DNA from: Psychroflexus halocasei
GTDB taxonomy: Bacteria; Bacteroidota; Bacteroidia; Flavobacteriales; Flavobacteriaceae
Reading direction: 5' to 3'
Length of the DNA stretch: 64,000 nt
Assembly (NCBI RefSeq): GCF_900107595.1
Contig: NZ_FNQF01000007.1
Location: 62,001-126,000 of the forward strand
Part shown: in pieces, positions 54,701 to 63,060 of the stretch
How positions within the stretch are numbered: position 1 is the stretch's first letter
How the letters are laid out: each line of letters opens with the position of its first letter
Position numbers and translations under genes: made by a program
The notes under the pieces: generated by a model
The model's input: the letters and a program-made list of their open reading frames with translations, nothing else
Told to the model about the DNA's origin: nothing
Databases searched by the model: none

Positions 54701-56293
54701 ACTTTATCTCAAACTTTTGATTTAACTCAAAATGAAGTTGAGATTATAGGTTTACAGTCAGGAACTTATAATTTTACATATTACTTAACCGTAAATGAAG
54801 CAGAAACTGCGACAGATTCAATCACTGGCCTAGGTCTAGATAAAACGGCTTTTTCTCCAAGTAATGCTGAGCAAGATATTTACTTTAGAATTGAAGACCT
54901 TACTAATGATAGTTGTTTTAATACAGGCTCGTTTGCATTAATCATCAATGATGTTGAAGCTATTGCTCCATCTGATCTAGAAGCTTGTATTGATCCGGTA
55001 TCGGGAGTTGCTATTTACGACCTTACATTGAGACAAGATGAGGTTTTAGGAAACGATCAAACACTTGATAATTATGAGGTTAATTATTATGATGCAAATA
55101 TGGATTTAATTGGAAATCCGACAGAGTTTGAAACCTCTACAGAACAAATTATTACTGTTGAAGTTGTGAGTCAAAATGATTTAAATTGTTCAGAAACAGC
55201 TCGATTACAATTAGTCATAACACCTCAACCTGTTGCATCAGTTCCACCAATTCTTGAAGTTTGTGTTAATTATGATTTAGGAGATTCTGAAATTGATTTA
55301 ACACAGCAAGATGAATCCATTAATGCTGATGGAGGAGATGAAGTAGTATACTATAATTCTATTGATGCCTTTAATAATGATAATAGAATTGAAGACCCTT
55401 CAGCTTACGCTTTACCTCAAGGGCAAACTCAGATTTATGCAGCGGTTGTTAATAATGGTTCAAACTGTCGTTCCGATATGGTCAGTTTTGAAATCGATAA
55501 TGTTTTGCCTAATGTTGATATATCAAATTTTGATGGAAGAACAGTTTGTATAGATGAAAACGGAAATCTTATTGTTACGGAAAATTCCCCACCTGTTATC
55601 GAAACAGGGATGTCAGAAGTTGATTATGATTTTGTGTGGCAACTAAACGGAACTACAATTCCTGGAGAAACTTCAGCCAGTATTGTAGCTGAACAACCAG
55701 GAACTTATACGGTTATCGTGACTAATGGTTTGTCTAACATAGCATGTGATAATACATCATCAGCTGAAATTCTTGAAACTGGTCAAATTGATTTCGACCT
55801 TGAAGTATTAACTGATAACTTCCAAAATAATGAACATTCTATTGGCGTTATTTTTACCTTAATTGGTTTGGGCGATTATGAGGTGAAGCTTGATTATGGT
55901 GAGTGGTTTGATTTAGAAGAAGGGCAAACTCAACTCATTTTTAATAATCTAATAGGAGGTGAGCACACAGTAATTGTTAGAGATAAATTTGGCTGCGGCA
56001 TGGTGCAGAAGTCAATTACTTTAATTGATTTCCCTGAGTTCTTCACGCCAAATGCTGACGGCTATAATGATACTTGGAATATTACAAGTATTGATCAAGC
56101 AGATGCTGAAATCAACATCTTCGATAGGTATGGAAAACACATTTATACAACAACGCCTACTGATGAGGGGTGGGATGGGACTTATAAAGGAGAATTGTTA
56201 CCTGCTAACGATTATTGGTTCACTATTAAATATAAAGAGCCAAGAACTGATCAGGTTAAAACATTTAAATCTCACTTTACCCTTAAACGATAA
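51767..56293 (+). CDS. Giant T9SS type B cargo protein with tandem modules
   Basis: A 1508-residue secreted surface protein. Signal peptide: residues 1-24 (FILFFIFSFSESFAQ). The N-terminal region has a CUB-like segment (about 30-150) and a PKD-like domain near 180-260 (ENAHYNWDFGNGTGEGAEVT). From about 680 to 1245 lie six degenerate modules, each opened by a cysteine: C683, C777, C881, C975, C1074 and C1166 (spacing 92-104), with recurring D-L-T and Y-Y patterns. An Ig-like stretch follows. The C-terminus (from about 1425) is a CHU_C/T9SS type B domain: FFTPNADGYNDTWNITSIDQ and DRYGKHIYTTTPTDEGWDGT. Very acidic overall. Likely an adhesin or gliding-related protein; ligand unknown. Confidence 0.93.
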   Translation: MKFNTYFNIFILFFIFSFSESFAQDFYMEDGETVTTNSGFFYDPGPPDSSIQEGSFVYTICPDGDLYTTIEFIDFFNIGPTHLKIYDGENTLADLLYDFTQQGEVLIPDLNSVYSGTDANSSGCLTFEFDSPFSNDEIQGWKAIIGTRPQCITDAPEIVSFTGGVNVQNDPNYPDDIDYLVYFNEDFTIETSSHFQDNYAQENAHYNWDFGNGTGEGAEVTYRYSELCDFVITLDLEDGYNCQQRENLTLTVRVVLNPNNSPGSVNLDAGDNIRLCEEPGTPMTVDLSATYMDVKEATSYEVINISDEFPSNTPYIFDACYPSDTEVFTELDGDDDWSQAFQLAYEVNFFGNCYDDIIITDNGAVSFDIAGVVPGGRYTPGGYADFSYNEGIPTDAGGINAPYVNSIFGVLQDLHPYSGNNPADQSINYGFIESEDGKSDRFVFNIYNTSQYSCNTQHQTSQIILYQTTNVIEVYIKNKDECSFNNGSSIVGIQNKTGDVAFVPPGRNAGPESPWSTQEEAWRFVPDGGNSITTFKWYDEDGYVVSNSENYNPTVTENTYFTAEVTYDDGCSNVTTITDRIDVLYESDIEIEFAEDTFYPCDGEDLMLEIITTENNSVPVYYTWFKDGVEIAGTNPESRYLNVSESGTYSVIAEGGNCVLEESVEVSYLNEIDADNPEDIILCNYNETTYDLRGIGGFNNLTGFVVKYYGLYDSETGDLSDEITEPEDYSLENADVHEIFVELSNQVNTDCTNIASFVIYEYDVDINPTGYVAEDICIDESSTETIDLTSEGNNTSNALNDQDSSNYTVTYYGKDPLYFPDAIIDDPSNYTIDTNSHLGPNTIWITVHNNDYPDCYAVASFSFNVSLEPTITSNDVVIESCEGSIINLTNYDSSFNNNSTNMAVTVSYYLSEEDFDNNNPINPADEYEFTPDADGSQTLYVAIKNDNSSCISDLKSFEIVNQTPSIENVNDLTQCGDFTLSQTFDLTQNEVEIIGLQSGTYNFTYYLTVNEAETATDSITGLGLDKTAFSPSNAEQDIYFRIEDLTNDSCFNTGSFALIINDVEAIAPSDLEACIDPVSGVAIYDLTLRQDEVLGNDQTLDNYEVNYYDANMDLIGNPTEFETSTEQIITVEVVSQNDLNCSETARLQLVITPQPVASVPPILEVCVNYDLGDSEIDLTQQDESINADGGDEVVYYNSIDAFNNDNRIEDPSAYALPQGQTQIYAAVVNNGSNCRSDMVSFEIDNVLPNVDISNFDGRTVCIDENGNLIVTENSPPVIETGMSEVDYDFVWQLNGTTIPGETSASIVAEQPGTYTVIVTNGLSNIACDNTSSAEILETGQIDFDLEVLTDNFQNNEHSIGVIFTLIGLGDYEVKLDYGEWFDLEEGQTQLIFNNLIGGEHTVIVRDKFGCGMVQKSITLIDFPEFFTPNADGYNDTWNITSIDQADAEINIFDRYGKHIYTTTPTDEGWDGTYKGELLPANDYWFTIKYKEPRTDQVKTFKSHFTLKR

Positions 56294-56311
56294 TTGAATA
56301 ATGTAAAAGGC

Positions 56312-56347
56312 AAAAAAGCGCTTCTGTTATGAGAAGCGCTTTTTTTG
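56312..56347. terminator. Bidirectional terminator between the T9SS gene and apt
   Basis: Stem of 14 pairs (56312-56325 with 56332-56345, core agcgcttct/agaagcgct), 6-nt loop, with A and T tracts on either side. Confidence 0.9.
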
Positions 56348-56860
56348 TTAATAATTAAGAAGACTCACCTTGGGATATTTGTCAATTTTTTTAGCTCCAT
56401 TTAAACTAGCAATTTCTAGAAGAAAATTAATCTGAATAATTTCTCCATCCAATTCTTCAATAAGTTTGCAGGCAGCAGCAGCAGTTCCGCCAGTTGCTAA
56501 GACATCATCATGTAACAATATTTTTTCACCTGGCTGAATCGCATCTTTATGGATTTCAATAGTGTCTTTGCCATATTCCAAATCGTAGGTTGACTGAAGT
56601 GTCTCAGCTGGAAGCTTTCCAGGTTTTCTGATAGGTACGAAACCAGCATTCAATTTTTGAGCTAAAAGTATACCAAACATAAACCCACGTGATTCAATGC
56701 CAACAACCTTATCTATTTTTTGATTTTTTAACTTCTCAATAAATAGGTCTAAAGCCATTGAGCTCGCTTCATGAGATTTTAAAAGAGGCGTAATATCTTT
56801 ATATAGAATTCCTTTTTTAGGGAAATCTTCCACATCACGAATATAATTTTCAAGTTTCAT
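56348..56860 (-). CDS. apt: Adenine phosphoribosyltransferase
   Basis: Purine salvage enzyme converting adenine plus PRPP to AMP. 170 residues. Adenine and PRPP elements: FPKKGILYKDITPLLK, VVGIESRGFMFGILLAQKL, FVPIRKPGKLPAET and the PRPP signature ILLHDDVLATGGTAAAACKL. Normal length. Monocistronic on the minus strand; divergent from the tRNA-Arg promoter, which begins 20 nt upstream of its start. Confidence 0.96.
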   Translation of the reverse strand: MKLENYIRDVEDFPKKGILYKDITPLLKSHEASSMALDLFIEKLKNQKIDKVVGIESRGFMFGILLAQKLNAGFVPIRKPGKLPAETLQSTYDLEYGKDTIEIHKDAIQPGEKILLHDDVLATGGTAAAACKLIEELDGEIIQINFLLEIASLNGAKKIDKYPKVSLLNY

Positions 56861-56880
56861 TATAAAATGTCGTTTTTAAT

Positions 56881-56910
56881 TTGGTATAAATATAAAAAGA
56901 AATATATTTG
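56881..56910 (+). promoter_or_regulatory. Promoter of tRNA-Arg
   Basis: TTG at 56881-56883, exactly 19 nt, then TATATTTG at 56903-56910: a full consensus flavobacterial promoter, 29 nt before the tRNA. Confidence 0.85.
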
Positions 56911-56939
56911 CACCCGCTAAGAGATGCTTAGTTTATTTC

Positions 56940-57013
56940 GGCCTCGTGGCGCAACTGAATAGCGCACCTGATTACGGCTCAGGAGGTTGCAGGTTTGAAT
57001 CCTGCCGAGGTCA
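56940..57013 (+). tRNA. tRNA-Arg (anticodon ACG)
   Basis: A 74-nt tRNA. All arms fold: acceptor ggcctcg/cgaggtc (one G-T), D stem gcgc/gcgc, anticodon stem cctga/tcagg with loop ttacggc (anticodon ACG, read as ICG after deamination), T stem gcagg/cctgc with loop tttgaat. Discriminator A; no encoded CCA. It serves CGN arginine codons. Its own promoter and terminator make it a single-gene transcript. Confidence 0.95.
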
Positions 57014-57028
57014 CTTTTAAAACTGCTT

Positions 57029-57053
57029 AAACCACTGATAGTCAGTGGTTTTT
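57029..57053 (+). terminator. Terminator after tRNA-Arg
   Basis: Stem aaaccactga/tcagtggttt (10 pairs, 57029-57038 with 57042-57051) with a 3-nt loop and T-tract. Confidence 0.85.
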
Positions 57054-57078
57054 GTGTTTTAAAAGACTGACATATTTT

Positions 57079-57879
57079 TTATATAAATCTCTTATTCTTA
57101 ATAGTATAAGTTCTATACCTCGTTATCGTTTTATAGCCTAATTTTTTGTAAACCTTTTCTCCTAATGCTGAAGCTTGCAGAATAACATTATTAATGTTTT
57201 TGTCAAAAGCTATATTTGTAGCAACTTTTGTGGCGAGACTACCTAAACCTTGACCTCTAGCTTTCTCTAAAGTTCCGACCCAATATATGCCAGCAATATC
57301 TTCAGAAAATACAGTCATCACGGCTGACAAAGGTTTTTCGTTTTTATAAATGATGTGGGCGATGATATCGTTATGCAGCAATGTTTTATCTGTTTCAAAC
57401 ATTTTATCAATGACATGTTGAGTTTTACTAAAAGCTTGCTTTATAACTTCACCGAAGTCGTCGATTTCTTTTCTGCAATTAACTTTTTTGACTTGAAAAG
57501 AGTGATTAAAATCTTGATCATTGATTTTTTTATCAATATGCATCACTGCTGATCCTGGTGATCTATTCGCAGTTAATCCTTTATTTATCAATAGCTTTTC
57601 TAGCTTAGCATTAGCTTTACTATTTACCCAAACTGAAAAATCTAAATTCAGTTTATTAAAAAATTTGTCAGCTTTATGCATCATTTTTTCGGCAAAGTCA
57701 TCGTTGAGACATATTGCACCATTCAAATGAGCATCAGTGCTTTCAACACCGATGCTGTAAATCATGTAGTGAGGAGTTTCAATAAGATTGACCTCTTTTA
57801 AGTTGATGATTTGTAGCTTAATTGAATCCTTTAGATTCTTATAAGCTTTTTGTAAAAGCTCTTGATTATTTTGTTTCAT
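57079..57879 (-). CDS. GNAT family acetyltransferase with an N-terminal extension
   Basis: A 266-residue protein with a GNAT domain in the C-terminal half (about 130-265): the acetyl-CoA loop is ARGQGLGSLA (about 210-220), preceded by the strand AGIYWVGTLE and followed by ILQASALGEKVYKKLGYKTI. The N-terminal half is another mixed alpha/beta segment (HLNGAICLNDDFAEKMMHKA), so it may be a two-domain GNAT. The ATG overlaps the stop of the upstream GreA/GreB gene by 1 nt (taatg), so translation is coupled. Substrate unknown. Confidence 0.85.
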   Translation of the reverse strand: MKQNNQELLQKAYKNLKDSIKLQIINLKEVNLIETPHYMIYSIGVESTDAHLNGAICLNDDFAEKMMHKADKFFNKLNLDFSVWVNSKANAKLEKLLINKGLTANRSPGSAVMHIDKKINDQDFNHSFQVKKVNCRKEIDDFGEVIKQAFSKTQHVIDKMFETDKTLLHNDIIAHIIYKNEKPLSAVMTVFSEDIAGIYWVGTLEKARGQGLGSLATKVATNIAFDKNINNVILQASALGEKVYKKLGYKTITRYRTYTIKNKRFI

Positions 57880-58388
57880 TATTTATCAGCATAGTTAAAG
57901 CTTATCACTTCAAATCTTTGAGTTCGGTCTTTGAGATTAAGTTCGACAATGTCTTTTTCCTCCTTATTTATGAGTTTTTTGGCTAGAGGAGAAGTAAAAG
58001 CGATTTTCCCTTTCATGACATCAGCTTCATCCACACCTACTATTTGAAAGTTTTGTTTGCTTTTACCATTTAATTTGAGTTCAATGTGTGCACCAAATTT
58101 AATTTTGTCAGTCGGTTGTGTCTTTAAATCTATTGGTTTGGCGTTATTCAACCGTTCTTGTAAGAGTTGTAATTTACCTTCGATCAGTGCTAAAGATTTT
58201 CTTTTTTCAGCATCTTTTTGAGTGTCAATAACTTCTTGACGTGATTCAATGAGTTCTTGTTTTTCGTTTTTCAACTCGTCGAGTCCGTTTGGGGTGACAT
58301 AGTTAGGCACATTCATAGGTAGATCTGCACGAGGTGGAATGAATGGCTGTTCTTCTTGATCTCCTTCTTTAACAAATGCTCTACTCAT
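57879..58388 (-). CDS. GreA/GreB-like transcription factor
   Basis: A 169-residue protein. The region MNVPNYVTPNGLDELKNEKQ to about residue 85 resembles the GreA/GreB N-terminal coiled coil (long charged helices, EQ/EL/ES-rich); the C-terminal domain (about 100-169, KIKFGAHIELKLNGKSKQNF, IVGVDEADVMKGKIAFTSPL) fits the GreA/B C-terminal FKBP-like domain (P-L-A-K-x-L). It would bind RNA polymerase in the secondary channel. The coiled-coil tip has an unusual composition, so cleavage activity is not assured. Translationally coupled with the GNAT gene downstream. Confidence 0.85.
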   Translation of the reverse strand: MSRAFVKEGDQEEQPFIPPRADLPMNVPNYVTPNGLDELKNEKQELIESRQEVIDTQKDAEKRKSLALIEGKLQLLQERLNNAKPIDLKTQPTDKIKFGAHIELKLNGKSKQNFQIVGVDEADVMKGKIAFTSPLAKKLINKEEKDIVELNLKDRTQRFEVISFNYADK

Positions 58389-58417
58389 AATTTATTTTTC
58401 AGATAAGTTACAAAATA

Positions 58418-58888
58418 CTACAGACTTTTTTCTAGTTTTAAAGTTGCTCTGTCAACAGGAGCTTGACCAACTGGAACAGCTTTAAATCCATTTTTAAAAT
58501 AGAGATTAATTGCTTTAACTAATTGATAACTTGTGTAAAGAAAAAGCTTGTTAGCTTTGAGTTCTTTTGCTTTAGCTAGGCTTACATCCATCAGCCTCTG
58601 TCCAATTTTTAAGCCTTGGTATTTCAAGTCAACGCCCATTCTACTTAACATATAAGTTTTATTGTCAATTTTTTCTAGAGCGATACAACCAATAATTTGA
58701 TGGTCTTTTTGGGCTAGAAATATGTAACCATTTCTGTTGATAATTTCGTGGAGAGGATTATTCAATGCTTTTTCATCAGAAGGAGTTACTTCAAATTGAG
58801 GGGTTAACCAGTTTATATTAATGCGCTTAAAATCATCTGCATATTTTTCTTCAAAAGGAATAATCTTTAAGTCTTCAGAATTTATCAT
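58418..58888 (-). CDS. GNAT family acetyltransferase
   Basis: A 156-residue acetyltransferase. Acetyl-CoA loop LKYQGLKIGQRLMD (Q-G-L-K-I-G), preceded by the strand CIALEKIDNKTYMLSRMGVD, then YTSYQLVKAINLYFKNGFKA, a typical C-terminal signature. Normal for a single-domain GNAT. The gene is upstream of greA/greB with a 29-nt gap, so it heads the three-gene unit. Promoter at 58912-58942. Confidence 0.9.
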   Translation of the reverse strand: MINSEDLKIIPFEEKYADDFKRININWLTPQFEVTPSDEKALNNPLHEIINRNGYIFLAQKDHQIIGCIALEKIDNKTYMLSRMGVDLKYQGLKIGQRLMDVSLAKAKELKANKLFLYTSYQLVKAINLYFKNGFKAVPVGQAPVDRATLKLEKSL

Positions 58889-58911
58889 TTCTCAGTCATT
58901 TATTGATGAAC

Positions 58912-58942
58912 AAAATTATAAATGTTATGTTGATTAAAGCAA
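58912..58942 (-). promoter_or_regulatory. Promoter of the GNAT-Gre-GNAT unit
   Basis: Reverse strand reads TTG (58940-58942), 20 nt, TAATTTTG (58912-58919): a good consensus match 24 nt before the start. Confidence 0.65.
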
Positions 58943-58972
58943 AAACGCATGAAGAATAACTCCATGCGTTTT
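58942..58972 (-). terminator. Terminator after the metalloprotease
   Basis: Stem aaaacgcatg/catgcgtttt (58942-58951 with 58963-58972), 11-nt loop, followed on the reverse strand by T residues. Confidence 0.85.
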
Positions 58973-58995
58973 ATGAAATAATTTATTTAAAAAGT

Positions 58996-61698
58996 TTATC
59001 TAACAATTAACTTTTCTACACTTTTAGATTGACCATCATTCACTTCAATCAGGTAAACGCCACTTTGAAGAGCATTTGTTAATTTAATTTGATGTGAAGT
59101 CGATTGACTGCTTAAATTGATTTCTTCTATCACTTGACCTTGTAAAGAATAAATTTTTGCGGTTGCATTTTTATTTAGTGCCTTTGAAAAATTAAGACTA
59201 AATTCTCCATTAGTAGGATTAGGATAAATACTAAAATCACTAAGATTTTGATCATCAAGGCCTAAAGTTGTGGTACACATTTCAATAGACCAAGAATTTA
59301 GTGTTCCTGTGACAGTATCATAAAAATCACCTATTGTAAGAGTCCAGTTTCCTTGAACACTTCCAGTTGTAAGATCCGAAAGCAAACCATCATAAGCTGT
59401 ATAAGTGCCAGTTACAGGAGAGTTGCAAGAATAACCCTGACCTGGCAAAGTACTTCCATTGTCGTTAAAAGTGATGTTAAAAGAACCATCGGCACAGTTT
59501 CTGCCCCACAATAAGATTATTTCACCATTTGGTGCTTCCAATTGTACAACAAGATCACCAGCATCAGGGTGAGTGACATCAACATTAATATTAATATCAT
59601 CAACACTCATGTCTTGAGTTACATTAATAGTACTGCTAGCAGTAGGGCCTTGTTGGTTTGAGCCTATTCCATCAGGAATATCAACAGCTGTATTGTTAGT
59701 ATATGTCTCGCAATTTGTTTGAACATTTGTGTCAATAGCAAATGTTTCTTTGTTTAATGCATAATAAATATTATCAACTGGCTCAATTTTTATTCTACAA
59801 AAAGCAGCTTGTTCATTAGGTACAGTAATATCATAACTTCCATTGTTAGCAACATTTGAAGCTAAAACCGTATCAAAGTTTTCTCCGTTATCTGTTGATA
59901 AAAGGATGTTAACATTAGATGTATTGATGCCATTACCTGTCGTACCAGCAACATCCCATGTGATAGTTTCAGTTTCACCAGGAATCCAATTGATGTCAGT
60001 TTGGTTTTGAGAAGTCACTTTAAAAGGACCAACGCTTTTAAAACTAACAGTCACATCTTTTCTCGCTGTTTGACCACCATTAATATTATTATCTCTCACT
60101 GTTAAAGCGAAATCCATATTTCGTTGCGTTGAAGGAACAACTTCCCAAGTCGGCGTTAAGTTGTTATTCAGGACATCTTCATATTTAGGAAAATATCTTC
60201 TTGTTTCTATCAATGAAGAATTTGAAAGGAAGTTTGGGCCTTGTATACTGGTTGGAAGAGGTGGCTGATTACTAACTTCCACGTCATATTGTTCCCAGTT
60301 ATAAGTTAAAGCATCATTCTCGGCATCAGTTGCTTCAGCGTCTAAATAAAAAGCCGTTCCGTTTGGAATGCTGTAACTTAAGTCGGTTGTAATAGTCGGA
60401 GCAGTATTAGGAATAGAAGTTATGGTTGGACAAGTAGCCCCCAATCCATTGGTGATATTATTATAAATTTGAAAAATACTCAATTGATGAAAATGATCAT
60501 CACTATTAGATTTTGTATTTGGAGGGCAAATACCTGCATATGCCATGATCGTATTTCCACTGCCAGGTTCAACAGAAGAATCATTAGATCTTTGACCATT
60601 ACAAAAATTATTGTAAGTATGTTTTGCACCAAATTGGTGTCCGATTTCATGAGATACATAATCAATATCAAAAGGATCGCCAACAGGAGCAGCAGAACCA
60701 GTAACTCCTCTTGCTTTAAAGTTTGTCATACAAACTGAACCCAAAGATGCAATACCGCCGCCGCCAGTACTAAAGACATGACCGATATGGTAATTATTAG
60801 AACCAATTGTAGAATCTATATTTTGTTGGTTTTGACCTAACAATGCACTGCCATTATTGTTGGTGTAAGGATCTGAATTTGCATTTAAATAAATAAGGTC
60901 ATCTGTGTTACCTATTAATTGTAAATTGACAGCAACATCTCTTTCATAAAGCATATTAACACGATCAATAGTGACTGTCATTGCTGCTAAAACAGCTGTA
61001 ATTTTCTCACTTTGAGGTGCATTATTTAAACCGGCTTGATTAATCTGGAATTGTGAGTATTCGCCAGTAGTAGCTAACGCTAAATCGTAGGTTCTTAAAG
61101 TTGAGTCATCAACATCAAGAGTTTCATAGTCGTCAGTTGTTAAATTAGAATTGTAATCTACTTCTTCAGTATTGTCACAATAATTAAAAGCAGCAGTTTC
61201 ATTCGTGTACTTTTTATTAAAAGCAGAATAATACTGCGCATCTTGAGTGATAGGGTTAATAATCAAATTTCCTAAATGCGGTCTTAATACCATGACATAT
61301 AAGCCTTGAGGAGTTACTGTCATTCTCAGTTGATGCGTGTTTTCTTTATGGCTTTTTCCAATATAAGAATTAATCTCAGGAAATTTTTCAGATAATTCAT
61401 CTGACATTGTTCTGACTTTGAAAATCTTGTAAGTATTTATATCGCCATTTTCATTAGGAATTTCGATCTGAACTTGACTTTCTGTAGCTTCAAATCTAAA
61501 AGGAGCATTTGTCAATTCTGATTTAATAACATCGAAATTTAAGTGGTAAGTGCTTTTAGATTTGACCTCATAAAAAGTTTCAAGAATTTCATCTTGTTCT
61601 AATTTATTCTCATCAATTTGTGACCAGTAACTTTCTTGTGCAGAAGTGAAATTGATCATCAAAATCATTACTAATAAAAGGGGTAATTTTAATTGCAT
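58996..61698 (-). CDS. T9SS-exported reprolysin-type metalloprotease with P domain
   Basis: A secreted zinc endopeptidase of 900 residues from the Met at 61698 (MQLKLPLLLVMILMINFTSA, a cleavable signal peptide). A pro-region (about 25-180) precedes the catalytic domain, whose site is HEIGHQFGAKH, H350, E351, H354 and H360, i.e. HEXXHXXGXXH, with a downstream Met-turn candidate in NTIMAYAGICPP. A fibronectin/Ig-like region follows (about 440-650), then a proprotein-convertase P domain (about 680-810) and the T9SS type A sorting domain (DFSIYPNPTNGEFSLNF to the end, finishing EKLIVR). It would be cleaved and attached or released outside the cell. Monocistronic. Confidence 0.93.
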   Translation of the reverse strand: MQLKLPLLLVMILMINFTSAQESYWSQIDENKLEQDEILETFYEVKSKSTYHLNFDVIKSELTNAPFRFEATESQVQIEIPNENGDINTYKIFKVRTMSDELSEKFPEINSYIGKSHKENTHQLRMTVTPQGLYVMVLRPHLGNLIINPITQDAQYYSAFNKKYTNETAAFNYCDNTEEVDYNSNLTTDDYETLDVDDSTLRTYDLALATTGEYSQFQINQAGLNNAPQSEKITAVLAAMTVTIDRVNMLYERDVAVNLQLIGNTDDLIYLNANSDPYTNNNGSALLGQNQQNIDSTIGSNNYHIGHVFSTGGGGIASLGSVCMTNFKARGVTGSAAPVGDPFDIDYVSHEIGHQFGAKHTYNNFCNGQRSNDSSVEPGSGNTIMAYAGICPPNTKSNSDDHFHQLSIFQIYNNITNGLGATCPTITSIPNTAPTITTDLSYSIPNGTAFYLDAEATDAENDALTYNWEQYDVEVSNQPPLPTSIQGPNFLSNSSLIETRRYFPKYEDVLNNNLTPTWEVVPSTQRNMDFALTVRDNNINGGQTARKDVTVSFKSVGPFKVTSQNQTDINWIPGETETITWDVAGTTGNGINTSNVNILLSTDNGENFDTVLASNVANNGSYDITVPNEQAAFCRIKIEPVDNIYYALNKETFAIDTNVQTNCETYTNNTAVDIPDGIGSNQQGPTASSTINVTQDMSVDDININVDVTHPDAGDLVVQLEAPNGEIILLWGRNCADGSFNITFNDNGSTLPGQGYSCNSPVTGTYTAYDGLLSDLTTGSVQGNWTLTIGDFYDTVTGTLNSWSIEMCTTTLGLDDQNLSDFSIYPNPTNGEFSLNFSKALNKNATAKIYSLQGQVIEEINLSSQSTSHQIKLTNALQSGVYLIEVNDGQSKSVEKLIVR

Positions 61699-61882
61699 AA
61701 TATTTTTAAATTTTGCGGGCAATTTAAAGGTTTTTTAAGAAATTTAAGTTTAAATGAATTCAATTTTTGATTTAATTAAGTTAAAGTTTAAATCAATTAC
61801 CTGATTTTTCGCTAAATATATGACTGTTGAGTCTAATACTTTTATTAAAAAATAGAATAATGTTTTTTTATATTGATTGAAT

Positions 61883-62101
61883 TTAATTTTCTGCTCTTTT
61901 AAGCTGAGAACCAATAAAAGGCATTCTTGGTGCAAAGAAATGACTCGTTAAACTCGCAAATAAAATAGGAATGAAATCTAAGACCAACCAATATATTCCC
62001 GCTATAATGCCGCTTATTACTCCCAATAATGCCCATAGCAGAAATATTCTTTGAAAAACAAATGGTTTAATACTCAGAAAATCTTTAAATTTCGCTTTCA
62101 A
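61883..62101 (-). CDS. Small membrane protein (TTG start)
   Basis: A 72-residue protein with one or two hydrophobic stretches (FQRIFLLWALLGVISGIIAG, IYWLVLDFIPILFASL) and a basic N-terminus (MKAKFKDFLSIKPFV). It must start at a TTG (62101) as no ATG precedes the hydrophobic region. A reverse-strand TANNTTTG lies at 62130-62137. No family recognised. Moderately convincing. Confidence 0.55.
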   Translation of the reverse strand: MKAKFKDFLSIKPFVFQRIFLLWALLGVISGIIAGIYWLVLDFIPILFASLTSHFFAPRMPFIGSQLKRAEN

Positions 62102-62129
62102 ATTATTTCATTTAAATAAAAAACTTTGC

Positions 62130-62137
62130 AAATGTAT
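62130..62137 (-). promoter_or_regulatory. Promoter -7 element for the small membrane protein
   Basis: Reverse strand reads TACATTTG 28 nt before the TTG start; a reverse-strand TTG (62161-62163) lies 23 nt further upstream. Confidence 0.4.
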
Positions 62138-62206
62138 TGACTTACTATTGAAATAAATTCCAATAGGTCAGAGAATTTGCTTTTGATCATCAAGCGTCTT
62201 TTTACT

Positions 62207-62899
62207 ATGCAAAATTTCAGTTATCATCAAATTAAAAAACTGTATGAGTTTACGAAAAAGCATTATGTCGTTCACGTTGAAGTGCAACGCTTTATTGTAG
62301 AACAGTTAGCAGAAAAAATAAACACAATTAAAAATGAAAAACCTGAACTTAATTTTGATGAAGCATTAGACTTAGCTTTTAAATCTTATGGTATTTTTGG
62401 GTTTTCTGAAATTGAAGAAAAATTAGTCAATCGATTACACAAAACTTATACATGGTTTTTTGTTCGTTATTACATAAAACAGTTTTTAAATCCTAAAAAC
62501 CTTCTTTTAATCCTGAGTTATATTTTACTAGCAGTTGTTTTTTATTATGCTGGATTGAAAGACTTTTTCACAATCTCAACAATTGTTCTATTATATGCTT
62601 GCTTGATTTATCAGTTGATCGTTATGAAAAAGAGGAATAAAATAAAAAGGAAATCACAAAAAGCTAGTTTGATCGAAGAGGCTCTGCAAAACACTTTTCA
62701 GATCATGTTGCCAATTCTATTTATTCCTCAGTTTTATTTGCATTTCTATGCCACATTTCAACCTTATAGTTATATTTTAATTCATTTATTTGTCATAGTC
62801 TTTATTTCATATCTTTATATTGTCAATTTTAATATTAATAGGAAAAAAATAAAACAAACCTTAACTTTATTAACCAAACAAAAACTTCAATTCAAATGA
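62207..62899 (+). CDS. Hypothetical four-TM membrane protein
   Basis: A 230-residue protein from the Met at 62207 (MQNFSYHQIKKLYEF); the longer frame starts at a TTG with a hydrophobic leader. Residues 1-80 are soluble and charged (HKTYTW, NTIKNEKPELNFDEALDLA); four hydrophobic helices follow (about 92-112, 116-134, 163-183, 187-206). Unrecognised. The stop overlaps the start of the next small gene (atga). Confidence 0.7.
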   Translation: MQNFSYHQIKKLYEFTKKHYVVHVEVQRFIVEQLAEKINTIKNEKPELNFDEALDLAFKSYGIFGFSEIEEKLVNRLHKTYTWFFVRYYIKQFLNPKNLLLILSYILLAVVFYYAGLKDFFTISTIVLLYACLIYQLIVMKKRNKIKRKSQKASLIEEALQNTFQIMLPILFIPQFYLHFYATFQPYSYILIHLFVIVFISYLYIVNFNINRKKIKQTLTLLTKQKLQFK

Positions 62900-63060
62900 G
62901 TATTTTAAGAATCATTTTTGCAATTATATTACCACCATTAGGTGTTTTTTTTACAGTGGGTATTGGTAAATCTTTCTGGATCAATATTTTGCTTACACTT
63001 TTAGGTTTTGTGCCTGGCATCGTTCATGCTATCTGGGTGATTGCAAAAAACGATAAATAA
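62896..63060 (+). CDS. Pmp3/YqaE (UPF0057) family small membrane protein
   Basis: A 54-residue protein (MSILRIIFAIILPPLGVFFT, then VGIGKSFWINILLTLLGFVP) with two membrane helices and the family motif FAIILPPLGVF and GFVPGIVHAIWVI. Family members are linked to ion balance and salt or cold stress in bacteria, yeast and plants. It starts by a 4-nt atga overlap with the gene before and its stop overlaps the next gene by 1 nt (taatg). Too short for many gene finders. Confidence 0.92.
   Translation: MSILRIIFAIILPPLGVFFTVGIGKSFWINILLTLLGFVPGIVHAIWVIAKNDK

Noticed and set aside
51767-56293. Possible frame break in the giant surface protein
   Set aside because: The frame is continuous from the signal peptide to a complete type B sorting domain; other frames inside are shadow frames.
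60469-60738. Both-strand frames opposite the metalloprotease catalytic domain
   Set aside because: They lie inside the well-supported protease frame and have no start context or family match.
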